Source: Taudactylus pleione (taxonomy: Eukaryota > Chordata > Amphibia > Anura > Myobatrachidae). From it: a stretch of 64,000 nucleotides of DNA. The position numbers and the translations under genes were made by a program. Within the stretch, counting starts at the first letter, position 1. Every line of letters starts with the position of its first letter. Under the pieces are notes generated by a model. It searched no databases and was not told the origin of the DNA. It saw nothing but the letters and a program-made list of their open reading frames with translations. Positions 23,922-34,772 of the stretch are shown here, piece by piece. The stretch spans positions 2,877,001-2,941,000 of the forward strand of contig JAUIMM010000636.1 in assembly GCA_031769625.1 (NCBI GenBank), given 5' to 3'.

Positions 23922-24360
23922 GGGCCTGATTCAGCTTCAGACGGAATTGCAAAGATGCTCACAAGCAGCTTTGTAATTCGGTCTGTGCTGATATGGTAAT
24001 GCAGAGGAGACATCACGCTTCCTGCTGCATTACTTATCCGAGCTGCGTAGTCCAACGCAGCATCAGATACTTTGCAGAACATCGGCCGGCTAAGGTGACC
24101 CATGGGGTCACACAGCCGGCCGCTGCAGATGAGAGGAAGAAGCCAGGAAATTTTCATCAGCCGATGGAGATCCTGACTTCTTCCCTCCCCCCAATGCTGG
24201 TGACATGCCTCCATTTCGGGAAACAGAGGGCATCGCCGCCCCCTTCCTGCCCACAAATGACAGCAGACTGTCAATCACTGACAGTCTGCTCCCAGTCTCC
24301 TGCGCAGATTCCCGATCATCGGGAGTCTGTGTTCAGCAGTGCACTAGCTGAATAAGGCCC
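23922..24360. mobile_element. Harbinger-like non-autonomous element, 439 bp
   Basis: Ends are GGGCCTGATTCAGCTTC and CTAGCTGAATAAGGCCC, with ACT on both sides (23919-23921, 24361-24363). The interior (GCAGCTTTGTAATT, CATCACGCTTCCTGCTGCAT, ATCACTGACAGTCTGCTCCC) aligns by eye with the element at 8333-8782, so they are the same subfamily. Long frames on both strands are repeat artefacts. Confidence 0.75.
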
Positions 24361-24715
24361 ACTGTTCATTGAGCCTGAAACAGTTTGCGTGACCAATACA
24401 GTTATGCAACTTGATAGCTACAGTATATGTTAGAACCAATGGAGGTTCGCAATGGAGTCGGGAGTCTGCACTAAATTTGTATTAGTTGACGACAGGAAGA
24501 TTTACCATACTGAAGGACAATTTCAGATTTTTATGCTATTTTGTAAACTGACGGTTGGCCTCTTATTTTCTAGTTACTTTGTTAAATTGGATTTTAAACT
24601 GTTTTAGTTTTTTATTGGTATTAGGCACAAAAAAATAGTAACGTGATTAGATTCAGTAATTCATTTATGTACTGTAGCATGGGAAATTGGTGTGTAAAGT
24701 GTTGTCACTACTTAT

Positions 24716-25246
24716 GGGTCTATTCATTGTAACTTAATTTCTACAAATGAACATTTTCATCTGCTTTTCTAGAAATTAAGTTTTGGGGCCATTCATCCAA
24801 AAGGTAAAGCAGGAGATATCGCATATCTCCTGCTTACTTTCCTCTCCAGATGTAGCCCGCTGTCCCCATACAGTAGTATAGGGACCTAAATTAATCAAGC
24901 TCTGAAAATACAATATATTTGGAGATTGACTGTGGAAGCATTCGCCATCTTCAGATGGCATTTGCCCCTGCACATGGCGCACACCCCGCTCCTTTGCTAT
25001 GGGAAGGAGTCTCGGGATGCTCGTTCTGCCAGATGCCGTGGCTTTGTACACCTGTGGAAACTCTAGTTCAAGCAGGTGCACTCTAGCACTTCCGAGTCAG
25101 TAAAACCGTTCGGGGAGACAGCTGTTTTTCGGATCAGCTGTCTCCGCACAGGTGCAATGATGAATTGCTCCATTGCTCACGGCAAGTAACAATGTTAATT
25201 ATCGTGGTCTGCTTATACTCTGATAATTAACATAATGAATAGACCC
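24716..25246. mobile_element. Inverted-repeat element, about 530 bp
   Basis: The left end GGGTCTATTCATTGTAAC is mirrored by ATAATGAATAGACCC at the right. The inner GC-rich part has CAGGAGATATCGCATATCTCCTG and AGACAGCTGTTTTTCGGATC / CAGCTGTCTCCG palindromes. The target duplication is not obvious. The minus-strand 101-codon frame is inside the element and has no domain. Confidence 0.55.
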
Positions 25247-25255
25247 CTGAGACAC

Positions 25256-25335
25256 ATACTATTATTATTAAACTTTATTTCTATAGCTCCTACAGTACAT
25301 ATTGCACAGCTCATTAAAGAGATAATTCCTATCAG
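25256..25335 (-). mobile_element. L2/SINE-type 3' tail, minus strand
   Basis: The minus strand reads AGCTGTGCAATATGTACTGT then AGGAGCTATAGAAATAAA followed by (TTA)n-like repeats. This is the common shape of CR1/L2-clade LINE and derived SINE tails in amphibians (a GCGCTGY-ATATGT-GCTATATAAATAA core). The body is missing. Confidence 0.55.
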
Positions 25336-25493
25336 TTCAGTAAACTACATTGCATCAATTTAGATCAATGCAGTTAGAGTTATGACCCCATTTTATCACA
25401 TGCATACTAGAAATAAGTCTTTATATAAGCACAGCATTCAAATAGGTCTCTCACCTGCTCATGCAGTATTCTAGGGTGAGTTGACTCAGAGCC

Positions 25494-25860
25494 TGATTCA
25501 GCAAGGGTCGAAGGTCGCGATGGCAGACAGCGCCGGGCGGCCGGCCAGGTGAGTAAGCCTCAGCTTACTTAGGATGGCTGGCTTGCGAGCCCATCAGACT
25601 GTGTACGTCCACGCAGTCTCTAGGCTGGCCACTCCCGGGAAACGCCCTGTTTCAGGGAATGCTGGCCGCCCCTGCCCCCGCACCGCCCCTTAAATGTCTC
25701 TGCCTGTCAATAAGGCAGAGGTATTCAAGCACTAGCATGCGTATTAGCAGGACCCATTCTGCTAGTGTCCACACTGAGGAATAGAATTCTTATTCTGAAC
25801 AGCGGACATACACAGTGTGCAGAATGTGTATGTCTGCTATATGATAACAGATAGTAAGTC
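25494..25860. mobile_element. Partial GC-rich element with GCCTGATTCAGCAAGG end
   Basis: The left end GAGCCTGATTCAGCAAGGGT is a terminal repeat of the GGGCCTGATTCAG type. The interior has CCCGGGAAACGCCCTGTTTC, CACCGCCCCTTAAATG and GCAGGACCCATTCTGC. The right terminal repeat is absent. The same interior occurs inverted at 63787-64000. Confidence 0.55.
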
Positions 25861-26375
25861 CTATTCATTCCAGGGTCTGGTGGTAGGAATATCTAAGTGT
25901 ACGGGATAAAGGCAGAAGTGGGTCAGCTCCAGTCCAAGCTCTAGTAACAGCGTATCCAAGTATGCAAGGCACTGCTGACCAGTCAATGATGGGACTAATC
26001 ACCTACCATTTACTGTTAGGCGAGATGCACTTAAATACTGACCAGCATCTTGAATATTCGCAATGGCCTGCGCAAGCCCTAAAACTTCTGGCTGTTCCAT
26101 TCCCACAGCTATAAACTATGAATCATTCGTGCAGGTGCCCAACCACTATTAATCAGAAGTGCCCCAGCAGCAGCAAAACATGGATGCAGGATACAGGAAC
26201 AGCAGCCTGCTCACAGCGAACAGGCCTCTGAAGAGTCATATGTTCTGACCAATCACTGTGCTTTACTAGAAATTGATTCCAATGACAGGCAGTGGCTTGT
26301 CATTTCTCACGCTGGCACATCTAGGTATGGTCTTCAATTTTGGGAAGAGATTAACAAGCTTGAACATAGAAGATA
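25861..26375. other. No gene seen
   Basis: This is unique sequence of mixed composition without terminal repeats or protein-like frames. Confidence 0.35.
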
Positions 26376-26880
26376 ATTCATCCAAGGGGATCGGTATGAA
26401 ATACCGCCGGACACATGTTCAAATCCCGACGCTGGAAGACCAGCAGTGAAGATCTCGAGTCCAACAGGTAAGTATTTTAACTATTTGCTAACCTAACCCA
26501 CCCAACCCTAACCCCCCCAGTGCCTAACCCTAACCTCCCCCCCAAGTGCCTAACCCTAATGCCCCCATCCCTGCAGCCTAAACCTAAAAGTCTCCCGGGG
26601 GGGTGTCTAACGCTAATCCCTCCTTTCCCTAGCCTAACCCTAACCCTCACAGGGGGGTGCCTAACCCTAAGTCCCGCCCCCCCCGGGAGCCCCTAACCTA
26701 ACCCTCCCCCCGTGGCTGTCCGTGCTGGCTTACATTCGATCGGTATGCAGGGCGTCAGGCTCCCGGCGTTGGGAAAATGACAGGCCTTATTAGACCCCTG
26801 CCGGGATTAGACAGTCAGGAAGCCAGCAGTTGGCATTTCGACCGTCGGCTTCCTGACTGCATCCCCCTCCAAGGATTCAG
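26376..26880. mobile_element. Element with CCCTAA-rich core, second copy
   Basis: It begins at AAGGGGATCGGTATGAAATA and ends near GCTTCCTGACTGCATCCCCC. The core from about 26490 to 26710 is a degenerate tandem of CCTAACCCTAACCCCCC and GTGCCTAACCCTAA units. The flanking parts share CGACGCTGG, GGCATTTCGACCGTCGGC and CGGTATGC motifs with 22558-23205. It is not a true telomere: the phase and unit length vary. Confidence 0.6.
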
Positions 26881-26882
26881 AT

Positions 26883-27039
26883 CAGGGGAGGGCAATAAGC
26901 GGCCCTCCAGCTGTTGTTGAACTACAAATCCCAGCATGCCTTGCAACAGTTTTAGCATGGCCAAATAGCAAAATTGTTGCAGGGCATGCTGGGATGTGTA
27001 GTTCTACAACAGCTGTGGTCAGCTTATTGCCCACCCCTA
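26883..27039. mobile_element. hAT-like fold-back MITE, 157 bp
   Basis: The left end CAGGGGAGGGCAATAAGC is mirrored by GCTTATTGCCCACCCCT. The inner arms CTACAAATCCCAGCATGCC and GGCATGCTGGGATGTGTAG also pair. The flanks ATTCAGAT (26875-26882) and ATTTAGAT (27040-27047) match at 7 of 8 bases, fitting the hAT 8-bp target duplication. It is non-coding. Confidence 0.8.
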
Positions 27040-27361
27040 ATTTAGATGATAAATGAGGTGGTAAAAGGTGCAGATGTGTGAGTATTTTTACTCTTAATAA
27101 TAAATATTTCATACAGTGTGTGTTATTTTATTGTATTTTTTTACAAGTGCACTGCCATTTGCAGTGGGCACTGGTTACCATGGCAAGTTAACATATGTAG
27201 TTCTACAAGTGCCAGTACATCAAAACAAATTAGGTGTACATATTTAACAATTATTATCCATACCCAAGGGTCATAAGGGTAGGAAGAGTTGTGGCGATTT
27301 CAGTAGATGGCTGTTTTTTCCACAGGCTGTGTTTTTTTTTTCAGGCCTGATTCACCTAGGA

Positions 27362-27550
27362 CAGTGGTTCTCAAACTCAGTCCTCAGGAACCCACACAGG
27401 TCACGTTTTCTAGGTCACCAAGCAGGTGCACAGGTATAGTTATTACTCACTGGCACACGGGAGGAGGTAAATATTTCACTTGTGATTCTGTGAGGAGACC
27501 TGGAAACATGCACTGTTTGGGGTACTGGGGACCGAGTTTGAGAACCTGTG
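27362..27550. mobile_element. hAT-like MITE, 189 bp
   Basis: The left end CAGTGGTTCTCAAACTCAGT and the right end ACCGAGTTTGAGAACCTGTG are inverted. The flanks ACCTAGGA and ACCTAGGG match at 7 of 8 bases. CAGTGGTTCTCAAA-type ends are characteristic of hAT/Charlie-like elements. Related older copies lie at 27711-27891 and 28652-28849. Confidence 0.8.
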
Positions 27551-27710
27551 ACCTAGGGAATGCTGCCCTATACAAAGAGACTACAACTGGTTGAGATTGT
27601 GGCAAGAAGACAGTATGCTGTGAGTTTTTCTGCTGTGCCACCAGTCCAGCCTGTCATAGCCTAGTACAAATAATGTCTTGTACCTCTGATATTGCCGATT
27701 TCAGCATAGA

Positions 27711-27891
27711 GAAGTGCTTCTCAACCTCAACCTGAAAGTTTTCCCAACAGGTCATGATTTAAGAATTTCTGCCTGTGGAAGCATGTTAGATAATTACAGA
27801 TGCAGCAAAACAGAATAACTCACCTGTGCATGATTAAAGAAATCCAAAAAACATGACTTGTTGGGGGTACTTGAGGACTGGAGTTGAGAAT
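27711..27891. mobile_element. Diverged hAT-like MITE, related to 27362
   Basis: The left end AAGTGCTTCTCAACCTCAAC and the right end GGACTGGAGTTGAGAATAA are inverted and similar to the previous copy. The internal CAACAGGTCATG and CATGACTTGTTGGGG also pair. It abuts the next element. Confidence 0.6.
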
Positions 27892-28312
27892 AATACCACT
27901 TTTACACCAGAGCAAAAACCTGGGTTTTTGCTGGGTCTACCCGGGTCGCAGCTCAGTGTAAAAGAGTCCCTGAAAAATAACCCGGGTCAAGTGACCCAGC
28001 AATCCAACCCAGGTAGCTACCAGGGTTGGACCCAGGATGGACCCGGGTAATGGTGCAGTGTAAACGGTGCAACCCGGGTTATCATACCTGGGTCATGCCT
28101 AAAATGAGCTGATTGGTGGTTGTGGAGCAGTCACCTCCCACTTTTTATGACCTCATGGGTTTAGCAGGGCAGACCTGGGTTCAGTGTGAACATGGCTGAG
28201 CTGGGAGCAACCCAGATCGAAGTTGCAGTGTAAATGAGGTCTCACCTGTGTTGAAACCAAGTACAAAAACCCAGGTGGGACCTTGGTTTTTGGTGGAAAA
28301 GAGGTAGTACAG
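27892..28312. mobile_element. Fold-back element rich in CCCGGGT motifs, second copy
   Basis: The left end ACCACTTTTACACCAGAG followed by CAAAAACCTGGGTTTTT faces ACAAAAACCCAGG and TTGGTTTTTGGTGGAAAAGA on the right. The interior CTACCCGGG, ACCCGGGTCAAG and CAGTGTAAACGG motifs correspond to those in 16668-17313. There is no coding capacity. Confidence 0.65.
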
Positions 28313-28651
28313 GCCTAGGGTTTTATATCTGCTGCTTATAACACCTTTGGGGTGGAGGGGCACACTGTTATTTTCAAATGTTTTATGCAAACAAAACAAC
28401 TACATTTATAACTATGAAGAGATGAAGATGATGTATCATCAGCATAATGATAGCTTACTGTACTAGCATATCATCATGCTACCCTTATTCAGTACTTGTG
28501 CATTTACACTTATTGATTTGCTATTTTTGCATGAAAGCCTTTTTGGCATACAATTTACCCATTTGTAGCCAACTCTGCACCAGGCCCAGTATGATCACCG
28601 GTATCGGGTATGCAATTGGGAGCAGGTCATGTTTTCTATGATGGGCTAGAG

Positions 28652-28849
28652 CAGTGTTTCCCAAACTCATTCCTCAGGGAGCACTAACAGTGCATGTTTT
28701 CCAGGTCTACTCACAGAATCACAAGTGAAATAATTAGCTTAGCCAGTAATGAATATACATGTGTACCAACTAGGAAAAATGGAAACCATGCACTGTTAGT
28801 GCTCCCTGAGGAATGAGTTAGTGCTCCCTGAGGAAAGAGTTTGAGAATG
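28652..28849. mobile_element. hAT-like MITE, 198 bp, with an internal 3'-end duplication
   Basis: The left end CAGTGTTTCCCAAACTCATT, then CCTCAGGGAGCACTAACAG, is matched inverted by CTGTTAGTGCTCCCTGAGG. Near the right end the segment TTAGTGCTCCCTGAGGAA occurs twice in tandem. The flanks GGCTAGAG and AGTTAGAG match at 6 of 8 bases. Confidence 0.7.
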
Positions 28850-29600
28850 AGTTAGAGATAAGAGTGCTCTGGATTGCTGTGAATGTACTGTGACCAGCCT
28901 TCAGACAGTTAATACAGTATGTTCTTATTTTTAATTGTCCTATTATTATGGTTTCTGTGATAAATTATGGCAGCTGTTATTTTCTAAATGTGTTGTAATT
29001 CTATTTTCTGTCTGTGAACTCCCCACAGAAATACATCACAGCAACTAATGGTACAACCAGTTGCAAATCTATTTTTGAACTAGCCAATGGAAAGGTTACT
29101 TTGACATTTAATCAACATTTTACATCTTTATCATTTGTTGTGCACTTAATTGCTTATCTGAATAATTAAAAGTCCTTAAGAGAGGCCTATGGTTAATCAC
29201 ATAAAGCTTATAATAGATGATGTTTTTACTCTGTGAATCGAGCAGAGATGCAACAAGGGAAAATCACTGAGATTTGTTAAAATCTATATTTTCCATTTTT
29301 AACCACAGCAACATTGTATTTATAATAAAAAATGTAAAGTAAACAGTATTTATAATTCAACAGTTACATCACATTGTAATTACGTATTATTGGGTAATTT
29401 GAAGAATAGTATTCTGTGATCTTTTTAATTGTACAGTTAATCTGTGAACACTCATTATTACATAAAATAATTTTAATCTCGTCATGACTAAATATGTATT
29501 TATTTTGTCGGAATTAATCTGTAAAAATTGCTATTTTAAAAAAATGGCAAACAATATGTGGATTTAGCACAAGTTTTTATATTCTCTCACTTTTTGCCAT
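28850..29600. other. Unique AT-rich stretch, no gene seen
   Basis: There are no terminal repeats and no long frames. The segment from about 29040 to 29530 has even complexity and is listed among the findings as a possible conserved non-coding block. Confidence 0.4.
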
Positions 29601-29604
29601 TTTT

Positions 29605-29755
29605 TTTACCCTTTTTGCGGCACGCTCCAGGTCATCATGACCCGGAGCATGCCGTTCACACTGCAGAGTTTCACGGGTTACTCCCATGTTAAACACTGAT
29701 AGTTACCAGGGTTGGATTGCCGAGTCACTCGACCCGGCGATCCTACCCTCAGTGG
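29605..29755. mobile_element. Left part of a CCCGGGT-family element
   Basis: It contains TTACCCTTTTTGCGGCACGC, CATGACCCGGAGCATG, a GGTTACTCCCATG motif and GTTACCAGGGTTGGATTG then CGACCCGGCGATCCTACCC, matching the internal order of 27892-28312. Its expected right half is missing or displaced by the sequence after 29755. Confidence 0.5.
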
Positions 29756-29799
29756 CAAACGCAGGATTTTGAAAGGGGGGTTTCCAAACCAATGACAAG

Positions 29800-29990
29800 A
29801 AAAATCGAAACACATACAGGTACCACTCCTTGGGTACTCAATAATCCAAGATTGCTAATACATTACTGTGTAAAATTTCAGATGCATTTATTACATATTT
29901 CGTCAATGCCTTAATGATGGAAAATGCATCTGAAATGATTCACAGTAATGGATTAACGAGCTTGGATTATTGAGTACCCGAGGAGTGCTG
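29800..29990. mobile_element. Inverted-repeat segment of about 190 bp
   Basis: GGTACCACTCCTTGGGTACTC then AATAATCCAAG on the left is mirrored by CTTGGATTATTGAGTACCCG at 29961-29980. TTTCAGATGCATTT and AAATGCATCTGAAA form the inner arms. An imperfect fold-back element is the simplest reading. Confidence 0.6.
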
Positions 29991-30002
29991 CCTGTATCTG
30001 AC

Positions 30003-30003
<1 letters not shown>

Positions 30004-30034
<31 letters not shown>

Positions 30035-30036
30035 CT
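30004..30036. repeat. (TA)n tract
   Basis: This is about 30 bp of uninterrupted TA. Confidence 0.95.
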
Positions 30037-30174
30037 GTTGCATAGTCCCATAGTTCAGCACTCAGGATGAATTGAATAAAGTTTGGTTTAGTTCAATTAT
30101 AGAGAAAATCCCATGTGGAGCTTTTCAGCCCCTCCAAGAAATAAAAAGGCGACACCGAGTCTTCCATTGGAAAC

Positions 30175-30600
30175 ATAGACACGCTCACTGGCACAGACAC
30201 ACACACACACATCGACAAAGACTACACAGACACACACTTACACAGACACACTGACACACACAGAAAGACTACACAAACACACACACTGACACAAACATTG
30301 ACACACACACACTGACAGACTACACAGATACACACACTGACACATACAGACTACACAAACACACACACTGACACAAACATTGACACACACACTGACAGAC
30401 TACACAGACACACACACTGACACAAACATTGACACACACACTGACACAAAGATTGACACAGACACACACTGACACAAACATTGACATACACACACAGACA
30501 GACTACACAGACACACACACTGACAGAAACACAGACACACACACTGACACAAACATTGACACACACACTGACACAAACATTGACACACAACCTCTCACTT
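30175..30600. repeat. CA-rich minisatellite, GACACAAACATTGACACACA type
   Basis: This is about 420 bp of ACAC-rich sequence in which ACTGACACAAACATTGACAC and CAGACTACACAGACACAC units alternate in variable order. Frames on both strands (Thr/His-rich plus, Cys/Val-rich minus) follow from the repeat and are not genes. Confidence 0.9.
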
Positions 30601-30934
30601 CAAAACACAAATGAATACAGCTCTGGCATCTGCCTATATACAGACCTGCGGTGCGGCTCCAGGAGAGAATGCCGACAGCAACTCTCAGCCTCTCACAACG
30701 CTGGTGCTCTCATGTGATTGTGCACTGCCTGGGAGGGCTGCGTACTGCCGATGCAGCTCCCCCTACAGCCAGCACAGTATAACAGCAGGCACAGTTGCCT
30801 GAGCTTCGGCAGGACAGTGAGGAGACTCCCTTTACTAATAAAAAAAAAAGTTCAGCTGCGCGGTGATGGAGCAGCTAGCAGGGGGTTTCTAGGTACTCAG
30901 AAACCCCCCCTGCGTGCGTGTGTGACCCTCTCCC

Positions 30935-31012
30935 CTTTTACACCAAGGAGCTACCAGGGTTAACCCTGCAATAACCCGGGTTTTAGCTCCGGTGTAAAAG
31001 GGGTATTACTTA
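30935..31012. mobile_element. Small hairpin element, CCCCTTTTACACC type
   Basis: The left CCCCTTTTACACCAAGGAGCT pairs with AGCTCCGGTGTAAAAGGGG over about 20 bp, with CCAGGGTTAACCCTG and AACCCGGGTT between. The ends resemble those of the elements at 27892 and 29605, so it may be the right remnant of the latter, about 1.2 kb away. Confidence 0.6.
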
Positions 31013-31198
31013 CATCAAAAATATATAATGAAAATCATTTTATTGAATATACAAAAAATCATTGTAGCTTCAAAAGCTTAGGTATACAATAATTGTTGTT
31101 ATGAAGTGGTGGAAGCACTCCCTTAAAACAATCACTTTGTAATATAAACAGTATATAGTCAGAGAAGAAATAAGGAGCCTGATTCTGAGTTGCACTCA

Positions 31199-31784
31199 GG
31201 GCCTATTTCAGACCCACTCGCTAGGATGCGTTCGCACGGAGCCTGCCGATGTTTGCAATCTGCGCATGCGTATAAGATGCAGTGCGCATGCGCGAACTAG
31301 TCCATGCGATTGTGAAGCGATCGCACCCTGTACACAGAGCACCGCTAGAATGAGTGACGGGACGTGCCGTTTTTGGGTGGTGACAGGGGGTGGTCGATGG
31401 AAATGGGGGTGTGGTGGTGCGAACGCAGGCATGTCTGTGCATTGGAATGTCGTTTCAGGGGCGTGCATAATTAAGACGCATCATCAGCATACACGTCACA
31501 TGGCTGAATTACACACAGCAGCACTCGCAGTGCTTGCGGTAGGGTATGGTCAGCCACAAGTGCTGCGTATGGGTCCGATGTTACCGATTGTTTAATACAC
31601 TCCCTGGAGATGACGTATGTTATTAAGGGAAAGTGGGCGTCTTGTGACAGGTTGGTGGGCGTCTAAATAAATACAGCAATCGCATGGCAAGACATAGTGG
31701 GTGTGCTAAAGTCTTGCTAGCGATCGTGGGATTTGCATACTTTGGCTGCGAACGCATCCTAGTGAATGGGTCTGAATTAGGCCC
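31199..31784. mobile_element. Harbinger-like non-autonomous element, 586 bp
   Basis: Ends are GGGCCTATTTCAGACCCACT and AATGGGTCTGAATTAGGCCC, with TCA on both sides (31196-31198 and 31785-31787). The interior has GC-rich CGCATGCG tracts and paired GGGCGTCT motifs shared with 1802, 4868 and 42437. Just left of it, GAGCCTGATTCTGAGTTGCA (31175-31194) looks like the end of another member, so the insertion may be nested. Confidence 0.75.
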
Positions 31785-31787
31785 TCA

Positions 31788-32059
31788 GTGCCAATGTTGG
31801 CAGCAAATATGTTACACAGCGTATATGCTGTTGATGGTGATGTTGGGATCGGGACATACAGTATTAAAACTGTGGCAGAAAAGTGATGGGTGGTGACTGA
31901 GAGGTCAGGCAGACTCTCATTGGTTGCTGCACGGAGGGAGCCTACTGGAGCTCACTCATAAGCTCCGTCTTCCGGCTCCCCTAGCTGCAGGTGATGTGAT
32001 GTGCAGGTGATGTGAGGTCTCTCCCATAGTGCAGAGGTAAGTTTTTTTTTTTCCAGTGT
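31788..32059. other. No gene seen
   Basis: This is moderately GC sequence leading into the satellite, with a GTGATGTGATGTGCAGGTGA direct-repeat patch near 31990. Confidence 0.35.
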
Positions 32060-34560
32060 AAGGCGGCGCTACTGGGGCCATACTACAAGGGGCACACTAT
32101 AAGGGGCATAACTATTGGGGGCACTTATTCTAATGAGGGCATACTACAAGGGGCACAACTACTGGGGGCACTTATTCTAATGGGAGCAAACTACAAGGGG
32201 CATAACTACTGGAGGCACATATTCTAATGGGGGTATACTACAAGGGGCATAACTGCTGGAGGCACTTATTCTAATGGGGTATACTACAAGGGGCATAACT
32301 ACTAGAGGCACTTATTCTAATGGGGCATACTACAAGGGGCATAACTACTGGGGGCACTTATTCTAATGGGGGTATACTACAAGGGGCATAATTAATGGAG
32401 GCACTTATTCTAATGGAGGCATACTTCAAGGCGCAAAACTACAGGGGGCACTTATTCTAATGGGGCATACTACAAGGGGCACAACTACTGGGGGCACTTA
32501 TTCTAATGGGGCATACTACAAGGGGCACAACTACTTGGGGCACATATTCTAATGGGGGCATACCACAAGGAGCATAACTACTGGTGGCACTTATTCTAAC
32601 AGAGGTACACTACAAGGGGCACAACTACTGGGGGCACTTATTCTAATGGGGCATACTACAAGGGGCATAACTACTGGGAGCACTTATTCTAATGGGGGCA
32701 TACTACAAGGGGCAAAACTACTGGTGGCACTTATTCTAATGAAGGTACACTACAAGGGGCATAACTACTGGGGGCATTTATTCTAATGGGGGCATACTAC
32801 AAGGGGCATAAATACTGGGGGCACCTATTGTAATGGGAGCATACTACAAGAGGCATAACTACTGGGGACACAATACAAGGGGCACAACTACTGGGGCACT
32901 TATTCTAATGGGGCATACTACAAGAGGCATAACTACTGGGGGAACTTATTCTAATGGGGGCATACTACAAGGGGCACAACTACTGGGGGCACTTATTCTA
33001 ATGGGGGCATACTACAAGGGGCATAACTACTGGGGGCACGTATTCTAATGGGGCATACTATAAGGGGCATAACTACTGGGGGCACTTATTGTAACGGGGG
33101 CATACTACTAGAGGCATAACTACTGGGGGCACTTATTCTAATGGGGGCACAGTACAAGGGGCATAACTACTGGGGGCACTTATTCTAAAGGGGGCATAAT
33201 ACAAGGGGCATAACTACTGGGGGCACATATTCTAATGGGGGCTCACTACAAGGGGCATAACTACTGGAGGCACTTATTCTAATGGGGGCATACTACAAGG
33301 GGCATAACTACTGCGGCACTTATTCTAATGGGGGCATACTACAAGGGGCACAACTACTGGGGGCACTTATTCTAATGGGGGCACACTACAAGGGGTATAA
33401 CTACTGGGGGCACTTATTCTAATGGGGGCATACTACAAGGGGCATAACTACTGGGGGCACTTATTATAATGGGGCATACTACAAGAGGCATAACTACTGG
33501 GGGCATACTACAAGGGGCACAACTACTGGGGCACTTATTCTAATGGGGCATACTACAAGGATCACAACTACTGGGGCAACTTATTCTAATGGGGGCATAC
33601 TACAAGGGGCATAACTACTGGGGGCACTTATTCTAATGGGGCATACTACAAGGGGCATAACTGCTGGGGGCACTTATTGTAATGGGGCATACTACAAGAG
33701 GCATAACTACTGGGGGCACTTATTCTAATGGGGCATACTACAAGGGGCATAACTATGGGGGGCACTTATTCTAATGGGGGCATACTACAAGGGGCATAAC
33801 TACTGGGGGCACTTATTCTAATGGGGACACACTACAAGGGGCATAGCTACTGGAGGCACTTATTCTAATGGGGGCACACTACAAGGGGCATAACCACTGG
33901 GGCACTTATTCTAATGGGGGCATACTACAAGGGGCATAACTACTGGGGGCACTTATTCTAATGGGGGCATACTGCAAGGGGCATAACTACTGGGGGCACT
34001 TATTGTAATGGGGCATACTACAAGAGGCATAACTACTGTGGTCATACTACAAGGGGCACAACTACTGGGGGCACTTATTTTAATGGGGGCATACTACAAT
34101 GGGCATAACTACTGGGGTCACTTATTCTAATGGGGCATACTACAAGGGGCATAACTACTGGCGGCACTTATTATAATGGGGCATACTACAAGAGGCATAA
34201 CTACTGGGGGCATACTACAAGGGGCACAACTACTGGGGCACTTATTCTAATGGGGCATACTACAAGGATCACAACTACTGGGGGAACTTATTCTAATGGG
34301 GGCATACTACAAGGGGCATAACTACTGGGGGTACTTATTCTAATGGGGCATACTACAAGGGGCATAACTGCTGGGGGTACTTATTGTAATGGGGCATACT
34401 ACAAGAGGCATAGCTACTGGGGGCAAACTGCAAGGAGCACAACTACTGGGGGCACTTATTCTAATGGGGACATACTACAAGGGGCATAAATAATGGGGGC
34501 ACAACTACTGGGGGCAGTTGTAATGGGGGCATACTGCTGAGGGGCACTGCATAGGGGGCA
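32060..34560. repeat. 47-bp tandem satellite, about 50 units
   Basis: The unit is GGGGCATAACTACTGGGGGC then ACTTATTCTAATGGGGGC then ATACTACAA, about 47 bp. Units vary by G-run length, CATAACT against CACAACT, ATTCTAAT against ATTGTAAT, and occasional deletion to a half unit (for example near 33500 and 34210). Short Gly/Tyr/Thr frames are artefacts. A higher-order period of about 707 bp is visible (see findings). Confidence 0.95.
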
Positions 34561-34770
34561 CTACTACTGAGGGCATTGTGTAAGGGACACCACTGCTGGG
34601 GGCATTGTGTAAGGGACACTATTGCTCTGGGCATTGTATAAGGGGCATTACTACTGTGGGCTTTGTGTATAAGGGTCACTAATGTAGGCATTGTGTACAA
34701 GGGGCAGTACTGCGTGTCGTAACATAAATAAGAGACACTACTTTATGGTGTAATGTGAATCAGGGGCACT
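34561..34770. repeat. Degenerate extension of the satellite
   Basis: It continues with looser units such as GGGCATTGTGTAAGGGACAC and GGGCACTACTACTGAG, then CGTAACATAAATAAGAGACACT. These appear related to the main array but are strongly diverged. Confidence 0.6.
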
Positions 34771-34772
34771 AT

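Noticed and set aside
23630..24274. 214-codon minus-strand frame
   Set aside because: It runs through a Harbinger-like element and part of a Penelope-type segment. Composition changes at the element edge and no domain is visible.
26490..26710. CCCTAA arrays as a telomere or chromosome end
   Set aside because: Units are degenerate, with varied length and GTGCCTAA insertions, and are enclosed by element-like ends on both sides.
30175..30600. Cys/Val-rich minus and Thr/His-rich plus frames
   Set aside because: They are translation of a CA-rich minisatellite.
32060..34560. Regular spaced repeat as a CRISPR array
   Set aside because: Units are contiguous and variable, without constant repeats separated by unique spacers, and the genome context is eukaryotic.
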